Positions 22,369-33,899 of a stretch of DNA of 64,000 nt are shown here, one piece after another (the first letter of the stretch is position 1; each line of letters starts with the position of its first letter). The position numbers and the translations under genes were made by a program. Under the pieces are notes generated by a model, which had not been told where the DNA came from, searched no databases, and saw only the letters and a list, made by a program, of their open reading frames with translations. The stretch covers positions 992,001 through 1,056,000 of the forward strand of contig MU008170.1 of the NCBI GenBank assembly GCA_010909165.1, read 5' to 3'. Source of the DNA: Anthoceros angustus. Its lineage: Eukaryota; Streptophyta; Anthocerotopsida; Anthocerotales; Anthocerotaceae.

Positions 22369-23130
22369 ATGTCGTCCTCCTCTAAGGATGCGAACCCCCG
22401 CCAGCCAGCAAGAGACTCCCTAGGCCGCTTTGCAGCAAGCAAGGCGGCTAGGACAACTGCCTCCTCTGCTGCTCGCAAGGGACCCGCTGACACTGCTGCT
22501 GCGGGAAGCTCAGAGCCGACCAAGAAACGGGAGCGCCCTCCTGGCACAACGCGGCAGGTGCTGAGGACTAGGCGCGAGGCCATAATCGGGGAGGACATGG
22601 GAGGTCCTCCATTGCGACGCTTAGCTTCCACAATTTCTCCCACGCGTGCCCCTCGCCCTGCGCAAGAGGGAGCTCGGGGCCTCACACATGGGCTGAGGCT
22701 ATGTCTGACGGAGGAGGTGAGGCCCTCACGGCCTCAGAATTTCCCTCGAGGTAACCCTGATAAGGATGTGAAGATTGTGAGCCTAGGCACTGTGCAGCAG
22801 CCAGGCTCTCCTATCTGGTATCGATGCAAGCATACTGGTCTGGTCATGAAACGGATCAGAGTGCGTAGTTACAGCCTGCTGTTCCCTGGTCATGTTGTAA
22901 GCCGCTACAGTAAGTGACCTGGGTTTTGCTTCATCTCTGCTCCTACTCCCACTCGCTCTAAAGCTATCTAATTGCTTTGTGTCTTGACTGCAGGATCTGT
23001 CTTGAGGATTGAGGAGGATCTTGTTCCTCCCGAAGATGACATGTGCGTGAGGACTCGATGCTACGAAGGCCTCCAGATCCCTCCGACTCGAGAATCCAAA
23101 GGAAGAGTCCTCCAGACGCGAATGGATTAG
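22369..23130 (+). CDS. Two-exon gene of unknown function, intact R1 copy (225 aa)
   Basis: Exon 1 is 22369-22909. An 84-bp GT-AG intron follows (donor GTAAGT at 22910, acceptor TGACTGCAG ending 22993). Exon 2 is 22994-23130. Splicing joins a split AGA codon and keeps the frame open to TAG, giving 225 residues. The protein starts MSSSSKDANPRQPARDSLGR and is rich in Ala, Ser and Arg for 70 residues. It then has a KKRERPPGTTRQVLRTRRE basic patch, and ends with an IEEDLVPPEDD acidic patch. There is no signal peptide or membrane segment. The N-terminal 'PRDS.GRF' style recalls retroelement gag starts, but I cannot assign it. An in-frame upstream ATG at 22183 would add 62 residues, but the TATA box lies between the two. 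Three other copies are broken mainly at CAG/CTG sites. Confidence 0.6.
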
Positions 23131-23147
23131 GTAGCAGGGCATGTAGG

Positions 23148-23400
23148 CTAGTTGGGGTTAGATAGGAAAGTTCCGGACTCTCCTAACCCCGGACCTCGAA
23201 CATGCTTCTCGTGCAGCTCTTTTGAAAGAGCTTTCGTTAATATATCTGCGGGGTTTTCTTGTGTAGGCACATACTCCGGTTGCTTGACTAACCTTCCGCT
23301 TGCGTTTGGGATCGTGTTTGAGCTCGGAAGTGAGATCAAGATTCGGAAGTGAGATGAGGAGTCAAAGTGTGAGCTCCTCTTCACTCGAGAAGGTCACCAG
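23148..23400 (-). pseudogene. Ty1/copia polyprotein C-terminus, R1 copy
   Basis: The minus strand reads KQPEYVPTQENPADILTKAL, then SKELHEKHVRGPGLGES. The 'PTxEN.ADILTKAL....(H)......(GL)' pattern is the end of RNase H in Ty1/copia elements. A YHF-like stretch precedes it in another frame. It has no LTR, and upstream coding is not recognisable. Its strand is opposite to the copia tails in the macrosatellite, and its sequence differs, so it is a separate element. Confidence 0.65.
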
Positions 23401-24109
23401 AGGATCCTTCAACCTTAGCGACTAAGGATCTAAATACTCCTATGTGTTTTCGGAATCACCTCAATGCCGCCATTACACTAATGACATTTCGTCACGCATA
23501 CAGTCCTTCAACCTCTTCCGGATCTGCGGTGACATTTCAACATTTCAACATGCCTCTACATTTCGGATGTTACGACTAACCATGCTTCGTGAAATCCCTC
23601 AGATTGGTTTTTCAGCAATTCGCATACTATGTAGATTATCGCAAGTGAAGGCCTATCGAAACTCTATACCTATTGCGTCTATTAGAAATTAGCTCGGCGA
23701 GGCGCCATCGGGCGCTGGATTGGCCATTTCATTAGGCTGACTTTGTCGCTAATATGCAAGAACTCGCATATCATTGTATTACAAATCTTTATATGTAGCT
23801 CGCTAATCAGTAGCTTGTCCTAGTGTATCTCCATTGAATTGCGTAGCAATCCAAAGGAAGTACACTAGGATTCCTACCTAGATTCGCAGTTGCTATAAAA
23901 TTTTCAACCGTATACCCCGGCCTAGGTTGAACTCACTACTCCGACCATGGAGTAGCGAGATTGTATACATGTCCCGAGGCCCTTGATGAGTCGGCCAATT
24001 TTACCCCTGCAGTCTACCTAACATGCATATATAGCCCTACATGCAATATCTAGAAAACGGAATTCCCATGGTTCAAGGAAGTTGCCTTCCTCGGCCCTCG
24101 AAATAGGTT

Positions 24110-24370
24110 TCTATCTACATGCTACTTTTCCCAAGGACCAAGGAACATCCTTCCGAAACCCCAAGACCAAGGACTAGGTTTCTATCTACATACCATTTTC
24201 CCAAGGACCAAGGAACATCCTTCCAACCTCAAGACCAAGGACTCGAAATAGGCTTCTATCTACTTGCTACTTTCCCAAGGACCAAGGAACATCATTCAAA
24301 CCCCAAGACCAAGGACTTGAGTCTGCTTTCTTCCCAAACCCCAAAGACCAAGGACTTGAATCCTACCTAT
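24110..24370. repeat. CCAAGGACCAAGG minisatellite, R2 copy
   Basis: About four 60-bp units are present, with later ones shortened. The open frame across it (FPRTKEHPSETPRPRT and similar) results from the repeat. Confidence 0.85.
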
Positions 24371-24744
24371 TTGAATAGATAGGACTACGGACTCGTGTAG
24401 CGGACTTGAGCGGCCACCGCTTCTCGGTGTGACCACACCAAGTAACCGGCCCTCCCATCACCACTTCCTAGGACTCCCCTCTTGTGCGTGGGAAACTAGG
24501 CGAGGTAAGAGGAGCTCTCGCTCACGACATTCTGCAAGGAGTCCGGTGAGGTCCTCGGGTTAAACAACATGTTCAAGCCGACTTGTTGGATGAGAAGCTT
24601 GTTTCTTTGAATATGCAGTGGGTCATTGTGCTTCTCCTTCCAAGTCGAGCTCTCGGCAAAGCGAGCACAGGAGGTGTGCGGATTGGATATGGGAGTCGTG
24701 ACACTGTAACCATCGACGTTATGTGAGTAGGGAAAGCTTCGAGG

Positions 24745-25790
24745 CCGTTGGAGCTCAGAAAATCTAGCGTAGATAGACTATTCTATTCCTCACCCATCTT
24801 ATATGTCGTGCTAAAACTTTGTGCGATAAGAAGGACATGGTTGTGGGATGACGCGTTCATGATCTCACATCAAACTTGGGTACGAGTCAATCACATACTT
24901 GGGGAACCATATCTTGCGATGTATGTATCCGGAGGTAGGCTACGGAGGGTGGGCAAACCAAATCCCTTCATGTGGTTTTCAATAATCTCCGCACATGCTA
25001 CACATGGGGAGCCTAATGAGGCGATACAACTTTACTATGCGATGTGTCGCTCGGTGTGAAGGCGGATGCCCACATCTTTGTAGCACCCTTCAAGCTTGTG
25101 CATTTGTGGACACGGAATCTAGCGAAAAGTGCGCATGATATGTTGCAGTGACATTCCACCGAACTTGTTTATTGCCAATCGGTGGACATGTACGCAAACC
25201 GGTGAATCGGAAGAGGCAAACACGGTTTTCGATAGGTTAGCGTAAAGGATGTCGTGACATGGACGGCCCCGATAGTTGGGTATGCAAATCATGGGCTTGG
25301 CCAAGAGGCGCTTGTTCGTATGGACAAATGGAGAAGGAGGGCTGATTGTGGGCAACCATGTTACCTTTGCTTGCCTTCCAAGGCTGTGCAAACGCAAGTG
25401 CCTTACGGTGCACTCCGCATTGTGGAGAGAGGGCTAGATAACACACTTGTGGGCACTTGCGGTGGACATGTAGGCAAAGTGTGGCGAAGTAGAAGATGCG
25501 CATCAAGTTTTTCAATGCTTGAGCATTCTCGTCTTGCAAAGCGTGCGATGTCGGTTGCAACTTTGTTGTCCACTCGCATTTTCTCATGGCTTCAACATCC
25601 ATCTGCATAATTGCCACACTACATCTCTTTCACATTTCACATGGATGCACATGTGGGGGAAAGCGTAGAACATCAACACAGGCGTCCCGGATAGCGACAA
25701 CCAAAAGAGCGAGGAGAAGAGGGCTGGCGATGGAAGCGAGATCGGTAGAATACCCAAGGCTTAATGGCTCCGGTACTCCTTAGTGTATTC
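24745..25790 (+). pseudogene. Captured PPR gene fragment, R2 copy
   Basis: KPNPFMWFSIISAHATHGEP.NEAIQLYYAM (24957) is a PPR unit. About 150 bp later, in other frames, come MYAN.GESEEANTVFDRL, YANHGLGQEAL and YLCLPSKAVQTQVP. PPR proteins of the PLS class act on organellar transcripts, and such genes are abundant in plants. The fragment covers about three repeat motifs of what is normally a 10-20 repeat protein. No DYW or E domain is seen. Indels break it at several points, some of which may be consensus errors. Confidence 0.65.
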
Positions 25791-26469
25791 ATGGATGCTA
25801 GTTCATATGGCTTCTCGCATCAAGAAATCACGTTACGATTCTGATGTCCAATTTTTGGTGGAAGTTGTTTGACTAAATGACACATGAAGAGGACTGCATG
25901 TCTCTTGCACGAAGGTGGTGCATGTCTCTTGCTTGAAGGTGGTGCATCTCTCTTGCCCGAGGGTGTTGTGGAGTCTTGGTTGCGGCACTCCGCCTGCCGT
26001 TCCTAACTCTTGCTATGATTTATGTGAGAGCACGAAAGCAAGTGGTACGACTTGGGGAACCGTGGCTTGTGTCTCTCTCAGCCGGTGGCTCTGTGAATTT
26101 GTCAATGGCACTACGCTTACAATGTGAATTTGTCAATGGCACTGGAAGCCCGATCGAGGCGTATACAACGTGCAAGATCGCTTTGCAATGGACCTTGTAT
26201 ATGAGACTACGTTGTGAATTTGGTGTAAAGCGTGCGAGGCTGATCCGGCCTTGTCATACATTTTACAACATACAAGTGCGCTTTGCAATGGATCGTGTTG
26301 TAAATTAGACTATGTTGTAAAATTCGTGGGAGGCCTATCTTGGCCTCTCTTAAACGCTTACAATGTACGTGAGGTTTGCAATGGATCGTGTTGTAAATTA
26401 GATTAGGTTGTACGTATGTTGTAAAACATGAGAGAGGCGATCCGGCCGTCTCAAACATTTTACAACGTA

Positions 26470-26525
26470 CAATTGGGCTTTACAGCGGACCGTGTTGTAA
26501 AACACGGTCCGTTAAAGCCCAATTG
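26470..26525. repeat. Hairpin with GTAA loop, R2 first copy
   Basis: The left arm reads CAATTGGGCTTTACAGCGGACCG.. and the right arm ..CGGTCCGTTAAAGCCCAATTG. Perfect symmetry would need CGCTGTAAAG where CGTTAAAG is read. The missing piece is at a CTG. Confidence 0.75.
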
Positions 26526-26841
26526 AATGCTTTGTCTTGGGAGGAGGTGACCGATCGGAGAGAAGGCGGGAGGAGGTGATCGGACAGAGGTGTGTTTGGG
26601 TATACCTCTTCACTCCCACTTGTTGATCATTTTGGAAAGTGATGCTCCAACAACCGGATCATCTCCGGTCCTTGTAGGATGGAGTCGGGTGAAAGCTGCA
26701 GATGCATTGCTCACCGCCGCCCCCTCGCCGGTATATATTCGAGCGTGCTGAGAAACCAGTCCTCACCAGTGCGTTATATTCCTCTTCTTCATCTTCACGC
26801 CTGCAATTGGAGAAGGGGTTGTGGAGCGTAACACGGTCGAG

Positions 26842-27574
26842 ATGTCGTCCTCCTCTAAGGATGCGAACCCCGCCACCGAAGAGACTCCCTAGGCGCTGCG
26901 GCAAGCAAGGCGGCTAGGACAACCTCCTCTGCTGCAAGGGACCCGACACCGCTGCTGCTGCGGGAAGCTCGAGCCGACCAAGAAACGGAGCGCCCTCACA
27001 GCTGTGGCAGTCGAGGACTAGGCGCGAGGCCATAATCGCGGAGGACATGGGAGGTCCTCCATTGCGGCGCTTAGCTTCCACAATTTCTCCCACGCGTGCC
27101 CCTCGCCACTGCGCAAGAGGGAGCTCGGGGCCTCAGCCTGTGGGCCCGAGGCTATGTCTGACGGAGGAGGTGAGGCCCTCACGGCCTCGAATTTCCCTCG
27201 AGGTAACCCCGATAAGGATGTGAAGATTGTGAGCCTAGGCACGTGCGTGCCAGCTCTCCTATCTGTATCGATGCAAGCATACCGTCCGGTCATGAAACGG
27301 ATCGTGTTGTAAAACATGAGAGAGGCTGATCCCCGGGTCATGTTGTAAGTCGCCTGAAGTGACACGGGTTTTGCTTCATCTCTGCTCCTACTCCCACTCG
27401 CTCTAAAGCTATCTAATTGCTTTGTGTCTTGAGGAGGATCATCTTGAGGATTGAGGAGGATCTGTTCCTCCCAAGATTACATGTGCGGTGAGGACTCCGA
27501 TGCTACGAAGGCCTCCAGTCCTCCGACTCGAGAATCCAAAGGAAGAGTCCTCCGAGACGACCAACTGAGGATTA
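26842..27574 (+). pseudogene. Broken copy of the two-exon gene, R2 first copy
   Basis: It aligns with 22369-23130 along its length but has many small losses: CTCAGAGCC reads CTCGAGCC at 26968, GCCTCAGAAT reads GCCTCGAAT at 27185, and ACTGGTCTGG reads ACCGTCCGG at 27281. Positions 27302-27335 carry a foreign TTGTAAAACATGAGAGAGGC phrase from the TTTACAAC stretch. The intron donor is lost. Confidence 0.75.
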
Positions 27575-27599
27575 GGTAGCAGGGCATGTAGGCTAGTTG

Positions 27600-27719
27600 G
27601 GGTTAGATAGGAAAGTTCCGGACTCTCCTAACCCCGGACCTCGAACATGCTTCTCGTGCGGCTCTTTTGAAAGAGCTTTCGTTAATATATCTGCAGGGTT
27701 TTCTTGTGTAGGCACATAC
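27600..27719 (-). pseudogene. Ty1/copia tail, R2 first copy, truncated at a duplication junction
   Basis: It matches 23148-23270 and stops at CACATACT, where the sequence switches to the post-PPR phrase. Confidence 0.6.
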
Positions 27720-28260
27720 TCTTGCTTGAAGGTGGTGCATCTCTCTTGCCCGAGGGTGTTGTGGAGTCTTGGTTGCGCTCCTTCTGTGCCGTTCCTAACT
27801 CTTGCTATGATTTATGTGAGCACGAAAGCAAGTGGTACGACTTGGGGAACCGTGGCTTGTGTCTCTCTGTTGCCGCCGGTGGCTCCGTGAATTTGTCAAT
27901 GGCACTACGCTTACAATGTGAATTTGTCAATGGCACTGGAAGCCCGAGGCGTATACAACGTGCAAGATCGCTTTGCAATGGACCTTGTATATGAGACTAC
28001 GTTGTGAATTTGGTGTAAAACATGAGAGGCTGATCCGGCCTTGTCATACATTTTACAACATACAAGTGCGCTTTGCAATGGATCGTGTTGTAAATTAGAC
28101 TATGTTGTAAAATTCGTGGGAGGCCTATCTTGGCCTCTCTTAAACGCTTACAATGTACGTGAGGTTTGCAATGGATCGTGTTGTAAATTAGATTAGGTTA
28201 TGCGTATGTTGTAAAACATGAGAGAGGCTGATCCGGCCGTCTCAAACATTTTACAACGTA

Positions 28261-28316
28261 CAATTGGGCTTTACAGCGGACCGTGTTGTAAAACACGGTC
28301 CGTTAAAGCCCAATTG
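28261..28316. repeat. Hairpin with GTAA loop, R2 second copy
   Basis: Identical in sequence to the copy at 26470, including the asymmetry at the CTG position. Confidence 0.75.
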
Positions 28317-28642
28317 AATGCTTTGTCTTGAGGATTGAGGAGGTGACCGATCGGAGAGAAGGCGGGAGGAGGTGATCGGACAGAGGTGTGTTTGGGTATA
28401 CCTCTTCACTCCCACTTGTTGATCATTTTGGAAAGTGATGCTCCAACAACGGATCATCTCCGGTCCTTGTAGGATGGAGTCGGGTGAAAGCTGCAGATGC
28501 ATTGCGTTGCGTTCGCCCCGACTCCTCGCCGGTATATATTCGAGCGTGCTGAGAAACCAGTCCTCACCAGTGCGTTATATTCCTCTTCTTCATCTTCACG
28601 CCTGCAATTGGAGAAGGGGTTGTGGAGCGTAACACGGTCGAG

Positions 28643-29370
28643 ATGTCGTCCTCCTCTAAGGATGCGAACCCCGCCACCGAAGAGACTCCCTAGGCGCTGC
28701 GGCAAGCAAGGCGGCTAGGACAACCTCCTCTGCTGCAAGGGACCCGACACCGCTGCTGCTGCGGGAAGCTCGAGCCGACCAAGAAACGGAGCGCCCTCCC
28801 ACGCTGTGGCAGTCGAGGACTAGGCGCGAGGCCATAATCGCGGAGGACATGGGAGGTCCTCCATTGCGGCGCTTAGCTTCCACAATTTCTCCCACGCGTG
28901 CCCCTCGCCACTGCGCAAGAGGGAGCTCGGGGCCTCTGACCGTGGGCCCGAGGCTATGTCTGACGGAGGAGGTGAGGCCCTCACGGCCTCGAATTTCCCT
29001 CGAGGTAACCACGATAAGGATGTGAAGATTGTGAGCCTAGGCACGTGCAGCTCAGCTCTCCTATCTGTATCGATGCAAGCATCTTGTCGGTCATGAAGCG
29101 GATCGAGTGCGTGAGGACTCCGATGCAAGCATCTTGTCGGTCATGTTGTAAGTCGCTCTGATGGTGACACGGGTTTTGCTTCATCTCTCCTACTCCCACT
29201 CGCTCTAAAGCTATCTAATTGCTTTGTGTCTTGATGCAGGATCTCTTGAGGATTGAGGAGGATCTGTTCCTCAAGATTACATGTGCGTGAGGACTCCGAT
29301 GCTACGAAGGCCTCCAGTCCTCCGACTCGGAGAATCCAAAGGAAGAGTCCTCCGAGACCCAGTCAGGATT
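28643..29370 (+). pseudogene. Broken copy of the two-exon gene, R2 second copy
   Basis: It is nearly identical to the R2 first copy through 29050, with the same small losses. It then has a short local duplication of GATGCAAGCATCTTGTCGGT (about 29071 and 29123). The intron donor is lost and the frame is broken. Confidence 0.75.
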
Positions 29371-29394
29371 AGGTAGCAGGCATGTAGGCTAGTT

Positions 29395-29640
29395 GGGGTT
29401 AGATAGGAAAGTTCCGGACTCTCCTAACCCCGGACCTCGAACATGCTTCTCGTGCGGCTCTTTTGAAAGAGCTTTCGTTAATATATCTGCAGGGTTTTCT
29501 TGTGTAGGCACATACTCCGGTTGCTTGACTAACCTTCCGCTTGCGTTTGGGATCGTGTTTGAGCTCGAAGTGAGATCAAGATTCGGAAGTGAGGTGAGGA
29601 GTCAAAGTGTGAGCTCCTCTTCACTCGAAGGTCACCAGAG
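29395..29640 (-). pseudogene. Ty1/copia tail, R2 second copy
   Basis: Same content as the R1 copy, with the ENPADILTKAL region intact at about 29470-29520. Confidence 0.65.
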
Positions 29641-30354
29641 GATCCTTCAACCTTAGCGACTAAGGATCTAAATACTCCTATGTGTTTTCGGTGGAATCAC
29701 CTCAATGCGCCATTACACTAATGACATTTCGTCCGCAGGTCCTTCAACCTCTTCCGGATCTGCGGTGACATTTCAACATTTCAACATGCCTCTACATTTC
29801 GGATGTTACGACTAACCATGCTTCGTGAAATCCCTCAGAGATTGGTTTTTCAGCAATTCGCATACTATGTAGATTATCGCAAGTGAAGGCCTATCGAAAC
29901 TCTATACCTATTGCGTCTATTAGAAATTAGCTCGGCGAGTCGCCAGCTGGCCCTGGATTGGCCATTTCATTAGGCGACTTTGTGCCGCTAATATGCAAGA
30001 ACTCGCATATCATTGTATTACAAATCTTTATATGTAGCTCGCTAATCAGTAGCTTGTCCTAGTGTATCTCCATTGGAATTGCGAAGGCGCAATCCAAAGG
30101 AAGTACACTAGGATTCCTACCTAGATTCGCAGTTGCTATAAAATTTTCAACCGGTATACTCCACGGCCTAGGTTGAACTCACTACTCCACCATGGAGTAG
30201 CGAGATTATACATGTCCCGACCGGGCCCTTGATGAGTCGGCCAATTTTACCCCTGATCTACCTAACATGCATATATAGCCCTACATGCAATATCTAGAAA
30301 ACGGAATTCCCATGGTTCAAGGAAGTTGCCTTCCTCGGCCCTCGAAATAGGTTT

Positions 30355-30610
30355 CTATCTACATGCTACTTTTCCCAAGGACCAAGGAACATCCTTCCGA
30401 AACCCCAAGACCAAGGACTAGGTTTCTATCTACATACCATTTTCCCAAGGACCAAGGAACATCCTTCCGAACCCAAGACCAAGGACTCGAAATAGGCTTC
30501 TATCTACTTGCTACTTTCCCAAGGACCAAGGAACATCATTCAAACCTCAAGACCAAGGACTTGAGTCTGCTTCTTCCCAAACCCCAAAGACCAAGGACTT
30601 GAGTCCTACC
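30355..30610. repeat. CCAAGGACCAAGG minisatellite, R3 copy
   Basis: Same layout as the R2 copy, with about four units. Confidence 0.85.
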
Positions 30611-31064
30611 TATTTGAATAGATAGGACTACGGACTCAGTAGCGGACTTGAGCGGCCACCGCTTCTCGGTGTGACCACACCAAGTAACCGCCTCCCATCA
30701 CCACTTCCTAGGACTCCCCTCTTGTGCGTGGGAAACTAGGCGAGGTAAGAGGAGCTCTCGCTCACGACATTCGGTGCAAGGAGTCCGTGAGGTCCTCGGG
30801 TTAAACAACATGTTCAAGCCACTTGTTGGATGAGAAGCTTGTTTCTTTGAATATGCAGTGGGTCATTGTGCTTCTCCTTCCAAGTCGAGCTCTCCAAAGC
30901 TCGAGCACAGGAGGTGTGCGGATTGGATATGGGAGTCGTGACACTGTAACCATCGACGTTATGTGAGTAGGGAAAGCTCGAGCACAGGAGGTGTGCGGAT
31001 TGGATATGGGAGTCGTGACACTGTAACCATCAAGACGTTATGTGAGTAGGGAAAGCTTCGAGGC

Positions 31065-32080
31065 CGTTGGAGCTCAGAAAATCGCGTAGATAGACTATTC
31101 TATTCCTCACCATTATATGTGCTAAAACTTTGTGCGATAAGAAGGACATGGTTGTGGGATGACGCGTTCATGATCTCACAAACTTGGGTACGAGTCAATC
31201 ACATACTTGGGGAACCATATCTTGCGATGTATGTATCCGGAGGTAGGCTAGGAGGGTGGGCAAACCAAATCCCTTCATGTGGTTTTCAATAATCTCCGCA
31301 CATGCTACACATGGGGAGCCTAATGAGGCGATACAACTTTACTATGCGATGTGTCGCTCGGTGTGAAGGCGGATGCCCACATCTTTGTAGCAGCCCTTCA
31401 AGCTTGTGCATTTTCTTTGTGGACACGAATCTAGCGAAAAGTGCGGCATGATATGTTGCATGACATTCCACCGAACTTGTTTATTGCCAATCGGTGGACA
31501 TGTACGCAAACCGTGGTGAATCGGAAGAGGCAAACACGGTTTTCGATAGGTTAGCGAAAGGATGTCGTGACATGGACGGCCCGATAGTTGGGTATGCAAA
31601 TCATGGGCTTGGCCAAGAGGCGCTTGTTGTATGGACAAATGGAGAAGGAGGGCCGATTGTGGGCAACCATGTTACCTTTGCTTGCCTTCCAAGGCTGTGC
31701 AAACGCAAGTGCCTTACAAGGCGGTGCACTCCTGATTGTGGAGAGAGGACTAGATAACACACTTGTGGGCACTTGCAGTGGACATGTAGGCAAAGTGTGG
31801 CGAAGTAGAAGATGCGCATCAAGTTTTTCAATGCTTGAGCATTCTCGCCTTGCAAAGCGTGCGATGTCGATTGCAACTTTGTTGTCCACTCGCATTTTCT
31901 CATGGCTTCAACATCCGATCCTGCATAATTGCCACACTACATCTCTTTCACATTTCACATGGATGCAACATGGGGAAAGCCGTAGAACATCAACAGGCGT
32001 CCCGGATAGCAACCAAAGAGCGAGGAGAAGAGGGCTGGCGATGGAAGCCGAGATCGGTAGAATACCCAAGGCTTAATGGC
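31065..32080 (+). pseudogene. Captured PPR gene fragment, R3 copy
   Basis: Same motif order as R2: NPFMWFSIISAHATHGEPNE (31270), MDMYANRGESEEANTVFDRL (31494) and YANHGLGQEAL (31596). It then runs through a CGEVEDAHQVF-like phrase (31800) and ends in sequence unlike PPR (31900-32080). It is frameshifted. Confidence 0.65.
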
Positions 32081-32782
32081 TCGGTACTCCTTAGTGTATT
32101 CATGGATGCTAGTTCATATGGCTTCTCGCATCAAGAAATCACGTTCTGAGTTACAGTGTCCAATTTTTGGTGGAAGTTGTTTGACAGCTAAATGACACAT
32201 GAGGAGGACTGAATGTCTCTTGCCTGAAGGTGGTGCATGTCTCTTGCTTGAAGGTGGTGCATCTCTCTTGCCCGAGGGTGTTGTGGAGTCTTGGTTGCGG
32301 CCCGCTTCTGTGCCGTTCCTAACTCTTGCTATGATTTATGTGAGAGCACGAAAGCAAGTGGTACTTGGGGAACCGTGGCTTGTGTCTCTCTCTGCCCGGT
32401 GGCTCGTGAATTTGTCAATGGCACTACGCTTACAATGTGAATTTGTCAATGGCTGGAAGCCCGGAGGCGTATACAACGTGCAAGATCGCTTTGCAATGGA
32501 CCTTGTATATGAGACTACGTTGTGAATTTGGTGTAAACGTGCGAGGCTGATCCGGCCTTGTCATACATTTTACAACATACAAGTGCGCTTTGCAACGGGC
32601 TGTGTTGTAAATTAGACTATGTTGTAAAATTCGTGGGAGGCCTATCTTGGCCTCTCTTAAACGTTTTACAATGTACAGGTGCGGTTTGCAATGGATCGTG
32701 TTGTAAATTAGATTAGGTTGTACGTATGTTGTAAAACATGAGAGAGGCCTGATCCTGGCCGTCTCAAACATTTTACAACGTA

Positions 32783-32840
32783 CAATTGGGCTTTGCAACG
32801 GACCGTGTTGTAAAACACGGTCCGTTGCAAAGCCCAATTG
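32783..32840. repeat. Perfect 27-bp hairpin with GTAA loop, R3 copy
   Basis: The left arm 32783-32809 (CAATTGGGCTTTGCAACGG.. to GTGTT) is fully complementary to the right arm 32814-32840, with a 4-base GTAA loop. GTTGTAAAAC sits at its tip, which is the subterminal motif of the element. Confidence 0.9.
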
Positions 32841-33164
32841 AATGCTTTGTCTTCGAAGCTGGGAGGAGGTGACCGATCGGAGAGAAGCTGGGAGGAGGTG
32901 ACTGATCGGACAGAGGTGTGTTTGGGTATACCTCTTCACTCCCACTTGTTGATCATTTTGGAAAGTGATGCTCCAACAACGGATCATCTCCGGTCCTTGT
33001 AGGATGGAGTCGGGTGAAAGCTGCAGATGCATTGCGTTTCAATTCCTCGCCGGTATATATTCGAGCGTGCGGTGAGAAACCAGTCCTCACCAGTGCGTTA
33101 TATTCCTCTTCTTCATCTTCACGCCTGCAATTGGAGAAGGGGTTGTGGAGCGTAACACGTCGAG

Positions 33165-33871
33165 ATGTCGCCCTCCTCTAAGGATGCGAACCCCGCCAGA
33201 GACTCCCTAGGCCGCTGCGGCAAGCAAGGCGGCTAGGACAACGCCTCCTCTGCTGCAAGGGACCCGGCCGACACTGCGGGAAGCTCGAGCCGACCAAGAA
33301 ACGGAGCGCCCTCCACAACGCGCAGTCGAGGACTAGGCGAGGCCATAATCGCGGAGGACATGGGAGGTCCTCCATTGCGCGCTTAGCTTCCACAATTTCT
33401 CCCACGCGTGCCCCTCGCCACCGCAAAGAGGGAGCTCGGGGCCTGCCTGGGCCCGAGGCTATGTCTGACGGAGGAGGTGAGGCCCTCACGGCCTCGAATT
33501 TCCCTCGAGGTAACCCCGATAAGGATGTGAAGATTGTGAGCCTAGGCAGCAATGCCCGCTCCTATCTCGTATCGATGCAAGCATACCGGGTCGGTCATGA
33601 AACGGATCGAGTGCGAGTTACTGCCCTCGGTCATGTTGTAAGTCGCCATGAAGTGACTGGGTTTTGCTTCATCTCGCTCCTACTCCCACTCGCTCTAAAG
33701 CTATCTAATTGCTTTGTGTCTTGACCGCAGGATCTGCCTTGAGGATTGAGGAGGATCTGTTCCTCTGAAGATTACATGTGCGTGAGGACTCGATGCTACG
33801 AAGGCCTCCAGTCCTCCGACTCGGAGAATCCAAAGGAAGAGTCCTCCGAGATGTAACTGAAATGGGATTAG
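33165..33871 (+). pseudogene. Broken copy of the two-exon gene, R3 copy
   Basis: It aligns along its length with the intact copy. Losses fall mainly at CAG/CTG sites and only partly overlap those of the R2 copies. The intron acceptor (TGACCGCAG) survives with CTG read as CCG. The donor CAGTAAGT is lost. Confidence 0.75.
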
Positions 33872-33899
33872 GTAGCAGGCATGTAGGCTAGTTGGGGTT

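Larger units (their letters stand above)
20345..23992. repeat. Large internal repeat R1 (3.65 kb)
   Basis: R1-R4 all begin with CCAATTTTACCCCTG, then CTACCTAACATGCATATATA. Module order is a CCAAGGACCAAGG minisatellite, PPR fragment, TTTACAAC-rich stretch with hairpin, two-exon gene, minus-strand copia tail and a 600-bp tail. R1 lacks the sequence between minisatellite and PPR (24365-25140 in R2) and has a rearranged PPR. Its 22.0-23.1 kb part is the best preserved of all copies. Confidence 0.85.
23993..30237. repeat. Large internal repeat R2 with a 1.8-kb internal tandem duplication
   Basis: The first pass runs 23993-27719, from minisatellite through PPR and the two-exon gene to the first 120 bp of the copia tail. 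The sequence then jumps back to the post-PPR phrase CTTGCTTGAAGGTGG, known from 25931. It repeats the TTTACAAC stretch, the gene and the copia tail up to 30237. Without the duplication the unit is about 4.45 kb. Confidence 0.85.

Noticed and set aside
22131-22685. 184-residue minus-strand open frame opposite the two-exon gene
   Set aside because: The plus strand has a TATA box, an intron with good splice sites and a continuous spliced frame. The minus frame shows no domain and is its shadow.
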